DNA from: Clostridiaceae bacterium UBA6110
Lineage (GTDB): Bacteria > Bacillota > Clostridia > Clostridiales > Clostridiaceae
NCBI GenBank assembly: GCA_002428415.1
Contig: DIWI01000111.1
Location: forward strand, 1-5,299
Reading direction: 5' to 3'
DNA length: 5,299 bases
Positions 1-5,165 of the stretch are shown piece by piece (the stretch's first letter is position 1; each line of letters starts with the position of its first letter). The position numbers were made by a program, and so were the translations under genes. A model generated the notes under the pieces. It was given only the letters and a program-made list of their open reading frames with translations, had not been told where the DNA came from and searched no databases.

Positions 1-37
1 CTATACTGTAAAAGTCAGGTTATACCATACTGAGTAA

Positions 38-43
38 TATAAT
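38..43 (+). promoter_or_regulatory. Candidate -10 box for the DUF6506-type gene
   Basis: The hexamer TATAAT matches the sigma-A -10 consensus exactly and lies 34 bases before the chosen start codon. No good -35 box is seen at the expected distance: the bases around 15-20 (TCAGGT) match TTGACA poorly, and there is no TG extension before the -10. The region is AT-rich, so a chance match is possible. Confidence 0.4.
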
Positions 44-62
44 TGGCTTGAGAATACATGCG

Positions 63-70
63 AAAGGCGG
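63..70 (+). promoter_or_regulatory. Ribosome binding site that sets the start of the DUF6506-type gene
   Basis: AAAGGCGG differs from AAAGGAGG by one base and ends 7 bases before the ATG at 78. This favours that ATG over the possible in-frame start at 48, which has no comparable site and would add ten residues unlike the rest of the protein. Confidence 0.7.
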
Positions 71-77
71 TAATTCC

Positions 78-380
78 ATGGCACTTAAAGCGGCATTCAT
101 TTTTCTGGCACCCGGAGCTGATCCGACTGTCCATCGCTCTGTTGTTGATACCCCCGCTGTCACCCTCACCGTTGTCGGCGTGCCTGATTACAGGGAAGCA
201 GAGATTGCCGCGAAAGCACTCGCAGATGAAGGCAATGTGGCTATCGAGCTTTGCGGAGGCTTCGGTATCGAAGGCACTGCTGCTGTAAAGAAGGCAGTTC
301 AAGGTAAGGCAGTAATTGGAGTTGTTCGCTTCGACAATCATCCAGGACTTGAATTCAAGAGCGGAGATGACATATTTTAA
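78..380 (+). CDS. DUF6506-type small protein of unknown function
   Basis: A 100-residue soluble protein with no signal peptide or membrane segment. It begins MALKAAFIFLAPGADP and carries the segments VVDTPAVTLTVVGV (about residues 23-36), AIELCGGFGIEG (about 55-66) and GVVRFDNHPGLEFKSGD (near the C-terminus). From memory this pattern matches the small family catalogued as DUF6506, in which the His-Arg near residue 20, the ELCGGFG segment and the VRFD-HPG end are conserved. No biochemical role is known to me. The alternating hydrophobic strands and glycine-rich turns suggest a compact alpha/beta fold, but that is inference. The start is fixed by a good ribosome binding site. The gene is monocistronic: it has its own candidate promoter and a strong terminator 38 bases after the stop. 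It faces the minus-strand genes to its right. Confidence 0.8.
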   Translation: MALKAAFIFLAPGADPTVHRSVVDTPAVTLTVVGVPDYREAEIAAKALADEGNVAIELCGGFGIEGTAAVKKAVQGKAVIGVVRFDNHPGLEFKSGDDIF

Positions 381-418
381 TTATCCGCCTGGATATTCCA
401 TTGTTTCACATTACGCAG

Positions 419-446
419 AAAAGCGGCCTTAAAAGCCGCTTTTCTT
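419..446 (+). terminator. Intrinsic terminator after the DUF6506-type gene
   Basis: A 9-bp perfect stem pairs AAAAGCGGC (419-427) with GCCGCTTTT (435-443) around a 7-base loop, and the T-run continues as TTTTCTT. It lies 38 bases past the stop codon. The A-run on the left arm gives a shorter T-run on the minus strand, so it may also stop transcription coming leftward from the AbiE cassette. Confidence 0.88.
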
Positions 447-472
447 AATACCTAATATTGTCTGGTAAGACT

Positions 473-498
473 GCCTGAAGTATCAGGCTTCCTTTTCT
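473..498 (+). terminator. Possible second terminator hairpin
   Basis: GCCTGA (473-478) pairs with TCAGGC (483-488) around a 4-base loop and is followed by the pyrimidine run TTCCTTTTCT. The stem is short and the T-run is interrupted. It could back up the stronger terminator 30 bases upstream, or be a chance match. Confidence 0.35.
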
Positions 499-743
499 CC
501 CCTAGTATTTATGTGGTCTAACCCTAAAGCTCTCACCCGCTTCAGTGCCAGAGTTTTTGTCATGATACTACCGCTATGTTTCTCCTTGATTCACTACCTA
601 TCTGGACCATTCTCGTGACCTCAGAAAAATGGTCTGTTACTTCAATACCAGACATTGAAAATAGCCCAATTCATAAAAACACGGCCATCTTGTGTGAAGA
701 AGTCAAAGTGTATTTACTGAAATTTCCTATTCCAAAACTTTAA
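499..743. other. Non-coding stretch between the DUF6506-type gene and the AbiE cassette
   Basis: I see no supported gene here. The stretch holds two adjacent inverted repeats: GACCATT (605-611) with AATGGTC (628-634), and TTCAAT (641-646) with ATTGAA (654-659). Their function is unknown. A 26-codon minus-strand open frame at 483-563 begins MTKTLALKRVRALG but has no well-placed ribosome binding site and no family I recognise, so I do not call it a gene. Confidence 0.5.
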
Positions 744-761
744 GAACAAAACTTAGTTTTG
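744..761 (-). terminator. Weak AT-rich hairpin after the abiEii pseudogene
   Basis: CAAAAC (747-752) and GTTTTG (756-761) form a 6-bp stem with a 3-base loop. On the minus strand it is followed by TTCTT. It lies about 20 bases past the stop codon of the toxin pseudogene, where a terminator would be expected. The stem is nearly all A-T, so it would be a weak terminator at best. Confidence 0.35.
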
Positions 762-781
762 AGCATTTTCTTTTGAAAAAG

Positions 782-1742
782 CTACTCAGTAAGTAGCAAT
801 TTCCCTTCTCTTGTTTTCCACAAAGCCATTGGATGATTTTTAATACGCTCCAGTACTTTCTGTTCCTCAAACAGCAATTCAGGCACATATTGTCCATTTT
901 CAAAACGACTTAAAAATTCATTTTCTTCAGCCGTTAAAATCATTAAATCAGAAATATATTTTTTAACAAGTTTCTTCACAGATTCTAACTCAAAATCATC
1001 TCTTCGCTTTATCACTGGAAGTAAATCCGTTTTGATTTTCCTTTCTGTGATTGAGTCTATTGCGCTCTTATCAAAGGTTTTATTGATATCCTTTGCTGAT
1101 ATCGCCGCATAGAATACCACCGCTTTTCTAAGAAGTGCTTCCTCTGACTCATCGAATAGTCCAAAGTGAATCATGTTTCGAGCATCATATAAATCCCTTG
1201 CTGCAGCTCTACTTAGCAGTGCGTTAATCTTACTTCCGTAAATTTCTATAGGTGCAAGGGTTTTTACCTTATACTCATTTGTGAAATGCTCGGTAATGAT
1301 CGGCCTTTCTTCTGCAGGTAATATGTGTGCTCGAAGCGAATAATTGATTTCAATCTTGAGATTGTCTCTATTCCCACTTGCTCCAATGTAATCACCCAAG
1401 AATCTAAACTATGTGGATTCTTAGTTTTTGCATTTTTGGAATATCCTTGGGACAACATATAGCGATCAATAGTACCATAGATCAACTCACGTTGCTCCAG
1501 CATTTCTTCTCTGCTGTTGTTAATCAGATAGTCCAAATCAATATCTACAGAAAGTCGAGGCAAATTGAAAATCGTCAGATTAATTGCTGTTCCGCCTTTT
1601 AAAGCTAGGGTTTCCTAGAGAATCGGATTTGTATTTAAATATTCCAAAACATCTGACAGCCTCGTTACCTTCTCCAATGTATCTCGGAAAAACCAAGTTG
1701 CTCTGCTTTTTTGCCCAGATAAGTAATGTCGTAATTAGGCAA
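782..1742 (-). pseudogene. abiEii: Broken AbiEii-type nucleotidyltransferase toxin
   Basis: This is the toxin gene of a type IV AbiE toxin-antitoxin pair, degraded by three lesions. Read from the TTG at 1740-1742, the frame runs MPNYDITYLGKKAEQLGFS and then loses one base at 1684-1688. It resumes as DTLEKVTRLSDVLEYLNTN and hits TAG at 1615-1617. It continues as ETLALKGGTAINL and PRLSVDIDLDY, then loses another base at 1391-1396. The last segment starts YIGASGNRDNLKIEINYSLR and ends at 782. Restoring the two bases gives exactly 321 codons (320 residues), in the usual size range. The nucleotidyltransferase signature survives in pieces: KGGT (restored 49-52), the DIDLD metal-binding aspartates (67-71), IEI (about 131-133), and SK plus RDLYD (about 171-187). 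Intact family members transfer nucleotides, in some cases to tRNA ends, and so halt growth during phage attack. No single reading frame here joins the catalytic parts, so the product should be inactive. Confidence 0.9.
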
Positions 1743-2502
1743 GAATATCACCACCTTGCTCTGCTATTTTGAAAAGTCCTTCTGGCACCATCAGCTCCCA
1801 CTCGCTATTATAAATGCTTCGTTCATTCGAATCATTCAGTAAATACCGCTTGCTCTTTCCTATTTTACCTTTGCAAAAGTCGCTAAAAGCGTTGGACAAC
1901 TGCATCTCTTTCTGATAATGCTCCAGCAGGTATCCTACCTTTTGATACAACCCTTGCGTATTATAAACTTCTAAATAGCGGACAATCTTTGCTTCATCGA
2001 GAAAATGGACACCTTCAAGACAATGCAACAGTTCCTCAAAACCACCTATTTTGTTATAGTCGCGTATGCTATCGATAACGGTTCTTTCTAAGTCAGTTAT
2101 CCGAACCCCTGTCGTATTTTTTGCTTTCACTACGCCTTCTCCCATTCTTGAGGCAACAAATTTGTAGGTTATATTGTCATACTCAAATGAATTGAATCTT
2201 GTTTCAGATGAAACATAGACATCATAGAATACTTGATTTGCGAGGCCGTAATACTCAAAAGCACTGTGGTGAGATATATAAGCAGTGTCAGTTATTGCAC
2301 AAGCGATTTGATAACGCGTGGCTACAATCTGTCCAGTCACAGGATTAATCGCAGAATAAATATTCTTCCGTATTTTTTTAACTAATCCATTTTTCATTAA
2401 CCGGTCCAGTTGGGAATATGCAGTTTTAGTATTACCAGCTAATCTTTCCACCTCAGCGATTGTAAAAATCGGGTATTTTGCCAGCTGATTATAGACTTCC
2501 AC
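1735..2502 (-). CDS. abiEi: AbiEi-type antitoxin and autorepressor, intact
   Basis: A 255-residue protein of the AbiEi antitoxin family, partner of the AbiEii toxin in type IV systems. In studied systems it both neutralises the toxin without stable binding and represses its own operon by binding inverted repeats. Residues about 8-50 form a winged helix-turn-helix (FTIAEVERLAG, then SQLDRLMKNGLVKKI). The C-terminal domain carries the family hallmarks SHHSAFEYYGL (77-87), ITDLERTVIDSI (135-146) and EWELMVPEGL (234-243). I see no stop or frameshift. A GTG at 2511-2509 would give three more residues, but it sits inside the Shine-Dalgarno sequence, so I prefer the GTG at 2502-2500. The toxin gene overlaps its 3' end and is broken, leaving this as an orphan antitoxin. 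The gene is AT-richer than the nif genes to its right, consistent with horizontal transfer. Confidence 0.9.
   Translation of the reverse strand: MEVYNQLAKYPIFTIAEVERLAGNTKTAYSQLDRLMKNGLVKKIRKNIYSAINPVTGQIVATRYQIACAITDTAYISHHSAFEYYGLANQVFYDVYVSSETRFNSFEYDNITYKFVASRMGEGVVKAKNTTGVRITDLERTVIDSIRDYNKIGGFEELLHCLEGVHFLDEAKIVRYLEVYNTQGLYQKVGYLLEHYQKEMQLSNAFSDFCKGKIGKSKRYLLNDSNERSIYNSEWELMVPEGLFKIAEQGGDILA
1748..1757 (-). promoter_or_regulatory. Ribosome binding site of the toxin pseudogene, inside abiEi
   Basis: AAGGTGGTGA differs from AAGGAGGTGA by one base and ends 5 bases before the TTG at 1742-1740. It lies within the last codons of the antitoxin gene and indicates a TTG start overlapping abiEi by 8 bases. 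Such overlap would couple toxin translation to antitoxin translation. Confidence 0.65.
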
Positions 2503-2507
2503 TTTAC

Positions 2508-2515
2508 TCACCTCT
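2508..2515 (-). promoter_or_regulatory. Ribosome binding site that sets the abiEi start
   Basis: AGAGGTGA lies 5 bases before the GTG at 2502-2500, an ideal spacing. The earlier in-frame GTG (2511-2509) is part of this site, so it is unlikely to be the start. Confidence 0.7.
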
Positions 2516-2528
2516 TTTTATATTTAGA

Positions 2529-2558
2529 ACGTTATTCTCCGTTTTTAGAGAATAACGT
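2529..2558. promoter_or_regulatory. Likely AbiEi operator: 11-bp perfect inverted repeat
   Basis: ACGTTATTCTC (2529-2539) is the exact reverse complement of GAGAATAACGT (2548-2558), with 8 bases between. It lies 26 bases before the abiEi start, where the promoter is expected. AbiEi proteins are known to bind inverted repeats upstream of their own operon, so this is the natural candidate site. The arm centres are 19 bases apart, roughly two helical turns, which fits binding on one face of the DNA. I could not place -35 and -10 boxes with confidence. There is no long T-run after the hairpin on the minus strand, so a terminator is less likely. Confidence 0.7.
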
Positions 2559-3002
2559 GCAGTTTTTAAAATTTAAGTATGTATTTTTTTAATTTTAGCA
2601 CTTTATTCTTTATATGTAAAGAAAATCATGCTGGAATTAAAAACACTTTAGCTAAACACTCTCTATTATATTCATCTTTTAAATACAAAAATGACTTTCA
2701 CACTCAACTCTCCAAAAGTTCTGAGCATAAAAGTCAAATCATTTTCCTTAAATCCACATATTCGCCGCCGTGGGCCTGTTATCATACTTCGTTTATTCCC
2801 TGCCGCTCCAGTCCATAAGCTGATTGCTTTTTCCCTTTCTTAGTGCTAACCATAAGCGACTATAAATAGTAACAGTCTCTCGGACTCCCATCAGACATTA
2901 GTCTTTCTTTCGTAGTCCCAGCACACATTCCACGTGCGTGGTCATTTTGAAGCGAGTCTTAGATTATTCTCGAAGACAATTTCCTCTTCTCTAAAACTTA
3001 GG
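2559..3002. other. Non-coding stretch between the AbiE cassette and the nif genes
   Basis: No gene is supported. Open frames here are short, lack ribosome binding sites and resemble no family I know. The part next to abiEi (2559-2760) is very AT-rich; the part from about 2760 to 3002 is closer in composition to the nif genes. A possible branched fold lies at 2843-2924. No convincing terminator was found just after nifV-alpha: the best is GAAGA/TCTTC (5 bp) near 2970-2985, with no T-run. Confidence 0.5.
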
Positions 3003-3818
3003 TCACTGGCTAGAATCACATATGCAGAGGATCTCCCGGGCTTTTCTTGATAACAGCCTCGCATTGTCCAAAGTGAGTCCGGTGTCATAGGTTTGGCTGA
3101 TTGCTCCGACCAGCTTTTCCAAATCACAGTTTCCTGCCCTCTCGCCTAAACCTAGCAATGTAGCTTCAATACCAACGGCCCCTGCGCGAAGGGCAGCGAT
3201 TGAGTTTGCAACGGCCATTCCAAGGTCATTGTGGCCGTGGAAAGTGATTGGCGGACTGCCGCCGCGGATGAGCGCAGTCAGGTACTCATAGGTACGCTGC
3301 GGCGTAAGTATACCGACGGTATCAGAGAACTGTACGCGCAGCACCTTCCGCTCCCGCAGCTCTGATGATATTTCTGACATGAAGTTTATGTCCGCCCTTG
3401 AGGCGTCCTCAAATCCTACTGTCACAGTCATCCCCTTATCCTGTACGAATTCAACGCTGTGAAAGAGCTCATTTTTTAGCCAGGTCTTGTCCTTTCCGAG
3501 CTTGGAATAGATGTGGGAGTCTGAGATTGGGGCCGATATGTGGATATTATCCGGAGAGCAGCCTATAGCCTGCCGAAGGTCCCTCTCATTCATCCGGCAC
3601 CACACAGATATATTCGAATACACTCTGTTTGCAGCTATTTCACGTATGATGTCGCACTCCTCCCTACCCATCGCAGGAGTCCCTGCATCAATCTGGTATA
3701 TTCCGGCACCATCCAGCATCATCGCGACCTGCAGCTTCTGGTAATGGGAAAATGCGCAGCCGGGTCGCTGTTCACCGTCACGAAGCGTGGTATCCATGAG
3801 AATTGCTTTTTGTTTCAT
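3003..3818 (-). CDS. nifV-alpha: Homocitrate synthase, alpha (catalytic) subunit
   Basis: A 271-residue TIM-barrel enzyme of the DRE-TIM metallolyase family. Homocitrate synthase condenses acetyl-CoA with 2-oxoglutarate to give homocitrate, the organic ligand of nitrogenase FeMo-cofactor. Visible motifs are DTTLRDGEQ (9-17, metal and substrate binding), IDAGTPAMG (43-51), SDTVG (165-169), HGHND (194-198, metal-binding histidines) and GLGERAGN (223-230). The protein stops after the barrel and lacks the C-terminal domain of single-chain homocitrate and isopropylmalate synthases; that part is carried by the omega subunit just upstream. The length is about that of C. pasteurianum NifV-alpha. The ATG at 3818-3816 follows GTGAGG at 8 bases' distance. 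The gene begins 41 bases before the end of nifV-omega in another frame, so translation is probably coupled. It is the last gene of the operon here. The C-terminal few residues (ILCICDSSQ) look unremarkable but could reflect a shifted end. Confidence 0.92.
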   Translation of the reverse strand: MKQKAILMDTTLRDGEQRPGCAFSHYQKLQVAMMLDGAGIYQIDAGTPAMGREECDIIREIAANRVYSNISVWCRMNERDLRQAIGCSPDNIHISAPISDSHIYSKLGKDKTWLKNELFHSVEFVQDKGMTVTVGFEDASRADINFMSEISSELRERKVLRVQFSDTVGILTPQRTYEYLTALIRGGSPPITFHGHNDLGMAVANSIAALRAGAVGIEATLLGLGERAGNCDLEKLVGAISQTYDTGLTLDNARLLSRKAREILCICDSSQ

Positions 3819-4770
3819 GCTTAAACCTCACTTTCTCAACCAAAGCAAGCACCTCTTCATCTTTCAGAGCTCGGGAGATGCTTACTGCTTCACTTCTCAC
3901 TTCTTCCAGCAGCAATGGAAAAGCCTCAGCCTCAAGCTCATATCCAAGGTCATTCATGCAGCACTTAAGACTTGCCAGGCCAGAATGCTTACCGATGACA
4001 AACCTCCGCTTTGTACCAACCGCCTCAGGAGCGAAGGGTTCATAGTTGGCAGCGTTCTTCAGTATTCCATCCACATGGATACCTGACTCCACTTCAAAGA
4101 CAGCATGTCCCACTATCGGCTTGTGGGGTGGCACATGAATTCCTGAAATCTCAGTGAATAGCTGGCATAGGCGGGGCATCATGGACAGGTCAAGGTCTTT
4201 TCTGTACTGCTTTGCTATGTGCAATGCCATGATCACTTCCTCGAGAGGTGCAAATCCGCCCACACCCATAAAGGTACCCACACCGCTACCTCCATCCATA
4301 AGCCATTCGGTCAAAATAGCTCCCGCGCAACCGCAGTCGTTAGTTGGGCAAAGTTCAGAAGCTAATGGCAGAGGTCTTCGGATTTCTCTGAAAACTCTCT
4401 GGAAGTCATGAAGCATCAGGTCACAGAGGCCTGCGATACGTATGTTGCCGCATGCCTGATAGATTTCCAGAAGGCCCAATTCGCCAATGTCATTCACCTG
4501 GATCTCATTGATGACCCTGGGTATGACATCCAAGCCGGAATTATGGCAAGACAGCCTGGAATAACACCTGATGTCCTCCTTTTTATCCTCCACACGCACA
4601 AGTGTGAATTCCTCAGCAAAAGCTGAATCCATCCGTTCTGCAGTAGAGAGGTCCATCTCGACAGAATCGATACCCATCTTATGGAGCAGCTCGCAAAATT
4701 CCTTAAGGACTTCGGTTCTGCAGAGCGTCGTATCGAGGACGGTAAGTGTCTTGTCTATGAGCCTGATCAT
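3778..4770 (-). CDS. nifV-omega: Homocitrate synthase, omega subunit
   Basis: A 330-residue partner of NifV-alpha. The N-terminal part is a degenerate TIM barrel: the catalytic DTTLRDGEQ is reduced to DTTLCRTEV (13-21), and the HGHND site is replaced by CPTNDCG (141-147) followed by GVGTFMGVGGFAPLEE (about 164-179). The C-terminal part keeps the motifs absent from alpha: ESGIHVDGIL (228-237), NYEPFAPEAVG (about 242-252) and GKHSG (260-264). In C. pasteurianum the split subunits together are needed for homocitrate synthase activity, so omega probably supplies the C-terminal domain and a scaffold rather than its own active site. The ATG at 4770-4768 is preceded by GGGAGGTGA at 5 bases; an in-frame GTG at 4779 lies inside that site and is rejected. 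It sits 72 bases after the ferredoxin gene, with a hairpin between, and overlaps nifV-alpha by 41 bases. Confidence 0.92.
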   Translation of the reverse strand: MIRLIDKTLTVLDTTLCRTEVLKEFCELLHKMGIDSVEMDLSTAERMDSAFAEEFTLVRVEDKKEDIRCYSRLSCHNSGLDVIPRVINEIQVNDIGELGLLEIYQACGNIRIAGLCDLMLHDFQRVFREIRRPLPLASELCPTNDCGCAGAILTEWLMDGGSGVGTFMGVGGFAPLEEVIMALHIAKQYRKDLDLSMMPRLCQLFTEISGIHVPPHKPIVGHAVFEVESGIHVDGILKNAANYEPFAPEAVGTKRRFVIGKHSGLASLKCCMNDLGYELEAEAFPLLLEEVRSEAVSISRALKDEEVLALVEKVRFKHETKSNSHGYHAS

Positions 4771-4775
4771 AAGAG

Positions 4776-4784
4776 TCACCTCCC
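4776..4784 (-). promoter_or_regulatory. Strong ribosome binding site that sets the nifV-omega start
   Basis: GGGAGGTGA lies 5 bases before the ATG at 4770-4768. It contains the GTG that would otherwise add three residues, so the shorter protein is preferred. Confidence 0.75.
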
Positions 4785-4806
4785 ATATGATTTGTAAGTT
4801 AGGCGC

Positions 4807-4835
4807 AGGGACAGCATCCCGAGGATGCTGTCCCT
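4807..4835 (-). promoter_or_regulatory. Intercistronic hairpin between the ferredoxin and nifV-omega genes
   Basis: AGGGACAGCATCC (4807-4819) pairs perfectly with GGATGCTGTCCCT (4823-4835): a 13-bp stem with a 3-base loop. It starts 7 bases after the ferredoxin stop codon. On the minus strand it is followed by GCGCCTAAC, with no T-run, so it is not a standard intrinsic terminator. It more likely protects the 3' end of the upstream mRNA, marks a processing site, or partly reduces transcription into nifV. It could instead be a copy of a dispersed palindromic repeat. Confidence 0.75.
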
Positions 4836-4842
4836 TATACGC

Positions 4843-5151
4843 TTATATCCTGAGAGCCTTAACTGGCTTTCCACCCTCAAAATGCTCTTCCACGATAGTA
4901 TCGATGTCGGATTCAGTGAGATTTCCGTACCAGACCCCTTCAGGATATACGACCATGGCAGGGCCACGGGCACAGATACCGAAACAGCCGGTGTTTGTTA
5001 CCATTACCTCGCCCGAGAGGTCACGGTCCTCGATTTCCTCCATCAGATGTCCCACAAGGTCCACACTGCCCTTCTGGTGGCAGAAGCCCTTCTGGGCTCC
5101 GTTCAACCGGCAGCTTGTGCATACAAATACATGATACTTTGGTACTACCAT
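4843..5151 (-). CDS. Thioredoxin-like [2Fe-2S] ferredoxin linked to nitrogenase
   Basis: A 102-residue ferredoxin of the thioredoxin-fold type, the same length as the C. pasteurianum [2Fe-2S] ferredoxin and very similar to it as I remember it: VPKYHVFVCTSCRLNGAQKGF at the start, TNTGCFGICARGPAMVVYPEGVWYG in the middle. Cysteines at 11, 24, 56 and 60 sit at the positions that bind the cluster in that protein; a further cysteine is at 14. The protein is cytoplasmic with no signal peptide. The C. pasteurianum homologue is reported to interact with the nitrogenase MoFe protein, and the position between a NifB/NifX-like gene and nifV supports a role in nitrogen fixation. Whether it is an electron donor or an assembly factor is unknown. 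The ATG at 5151 follows AGGAGG (5159-5164) by 7 bases. The gene starts 14 bases after the upstream stop, so the two are cotranscribed. A NuoE-like hydrogenase or dehydrogenase subunit is less likely given the length and the single domain. Confidence 0.93.
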   Translation of the reverse strand: MVVPKYHVFVCTSCRLNGAQKGFCHQKGSVDLVGHLMEEIEDRDLSGEVMVTNTGCFGICARGPAMVVYPEGVWYGNLTESDIDTIVEEHFEGGKPVKALRI

Positions 5152-5165
5152 AATGTTTCCTCCTG

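Noticed and set aside
48..77. Upstream in-frame start for the DUF6506-type gene
   Set aside because: It has no Shine-Dalgarno sequence at a suitable distance and would place the good one at 63-70 inside the coding region.
15..341. Minus-strand open frame of 108 codons opposite the DUF6506-type gene
   Set aside because: It is antisense to a gene with a good ribosome binding site and family-like sequence; its own product is low in recognisable motifs.
483..563. 26-codon minus-strand open frame (MTKTLALKRVRALG...)
   Set aside because: The nearest AAGGAG is about 18 bases from the ATG, the frame is short, and it overlaps a possible terminator; not recognised as a family.
2579..2818. 79-codon plus-strand open frame
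   Set aside because: It lies in AT-rich non-coding sequence, is rich in Phe, Ser and Lys as expected by chance, and has no ribosome binding site.
2660..2850. Minus-strand open stretch of about 55 codons containing MITGPRRRICGFKENDLTFM
   Set aside because: No ribosome binding site, no recognised family, and neighbouring frames are about as open; insufficient for a gene or a named transposase remnant.
2930..2941. Short palindrome CCACGTGCGTGG as a regulatory site
   Set aside because: Arms of only 5 bp, no promoter or gene start nearby, and no matching copy elsewhere in the window.
2942..3127. 61-codon minus-strand open frame overlapping the end of nifV-alpha
   Set aside because: A shadow frame of nifV-alpha. 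I considered that it might be the true shifted C-terminus, but its sequence does not resemble the family's end.
4571..5134. 187-codon plus-strand open frame opposite nifV-omega and the ferredoxin gene
   Set aside because: It is antisense to two well-supported genes, serine-rich, and without a recognisable domain; length reflects the codon bias of the opposite strand.
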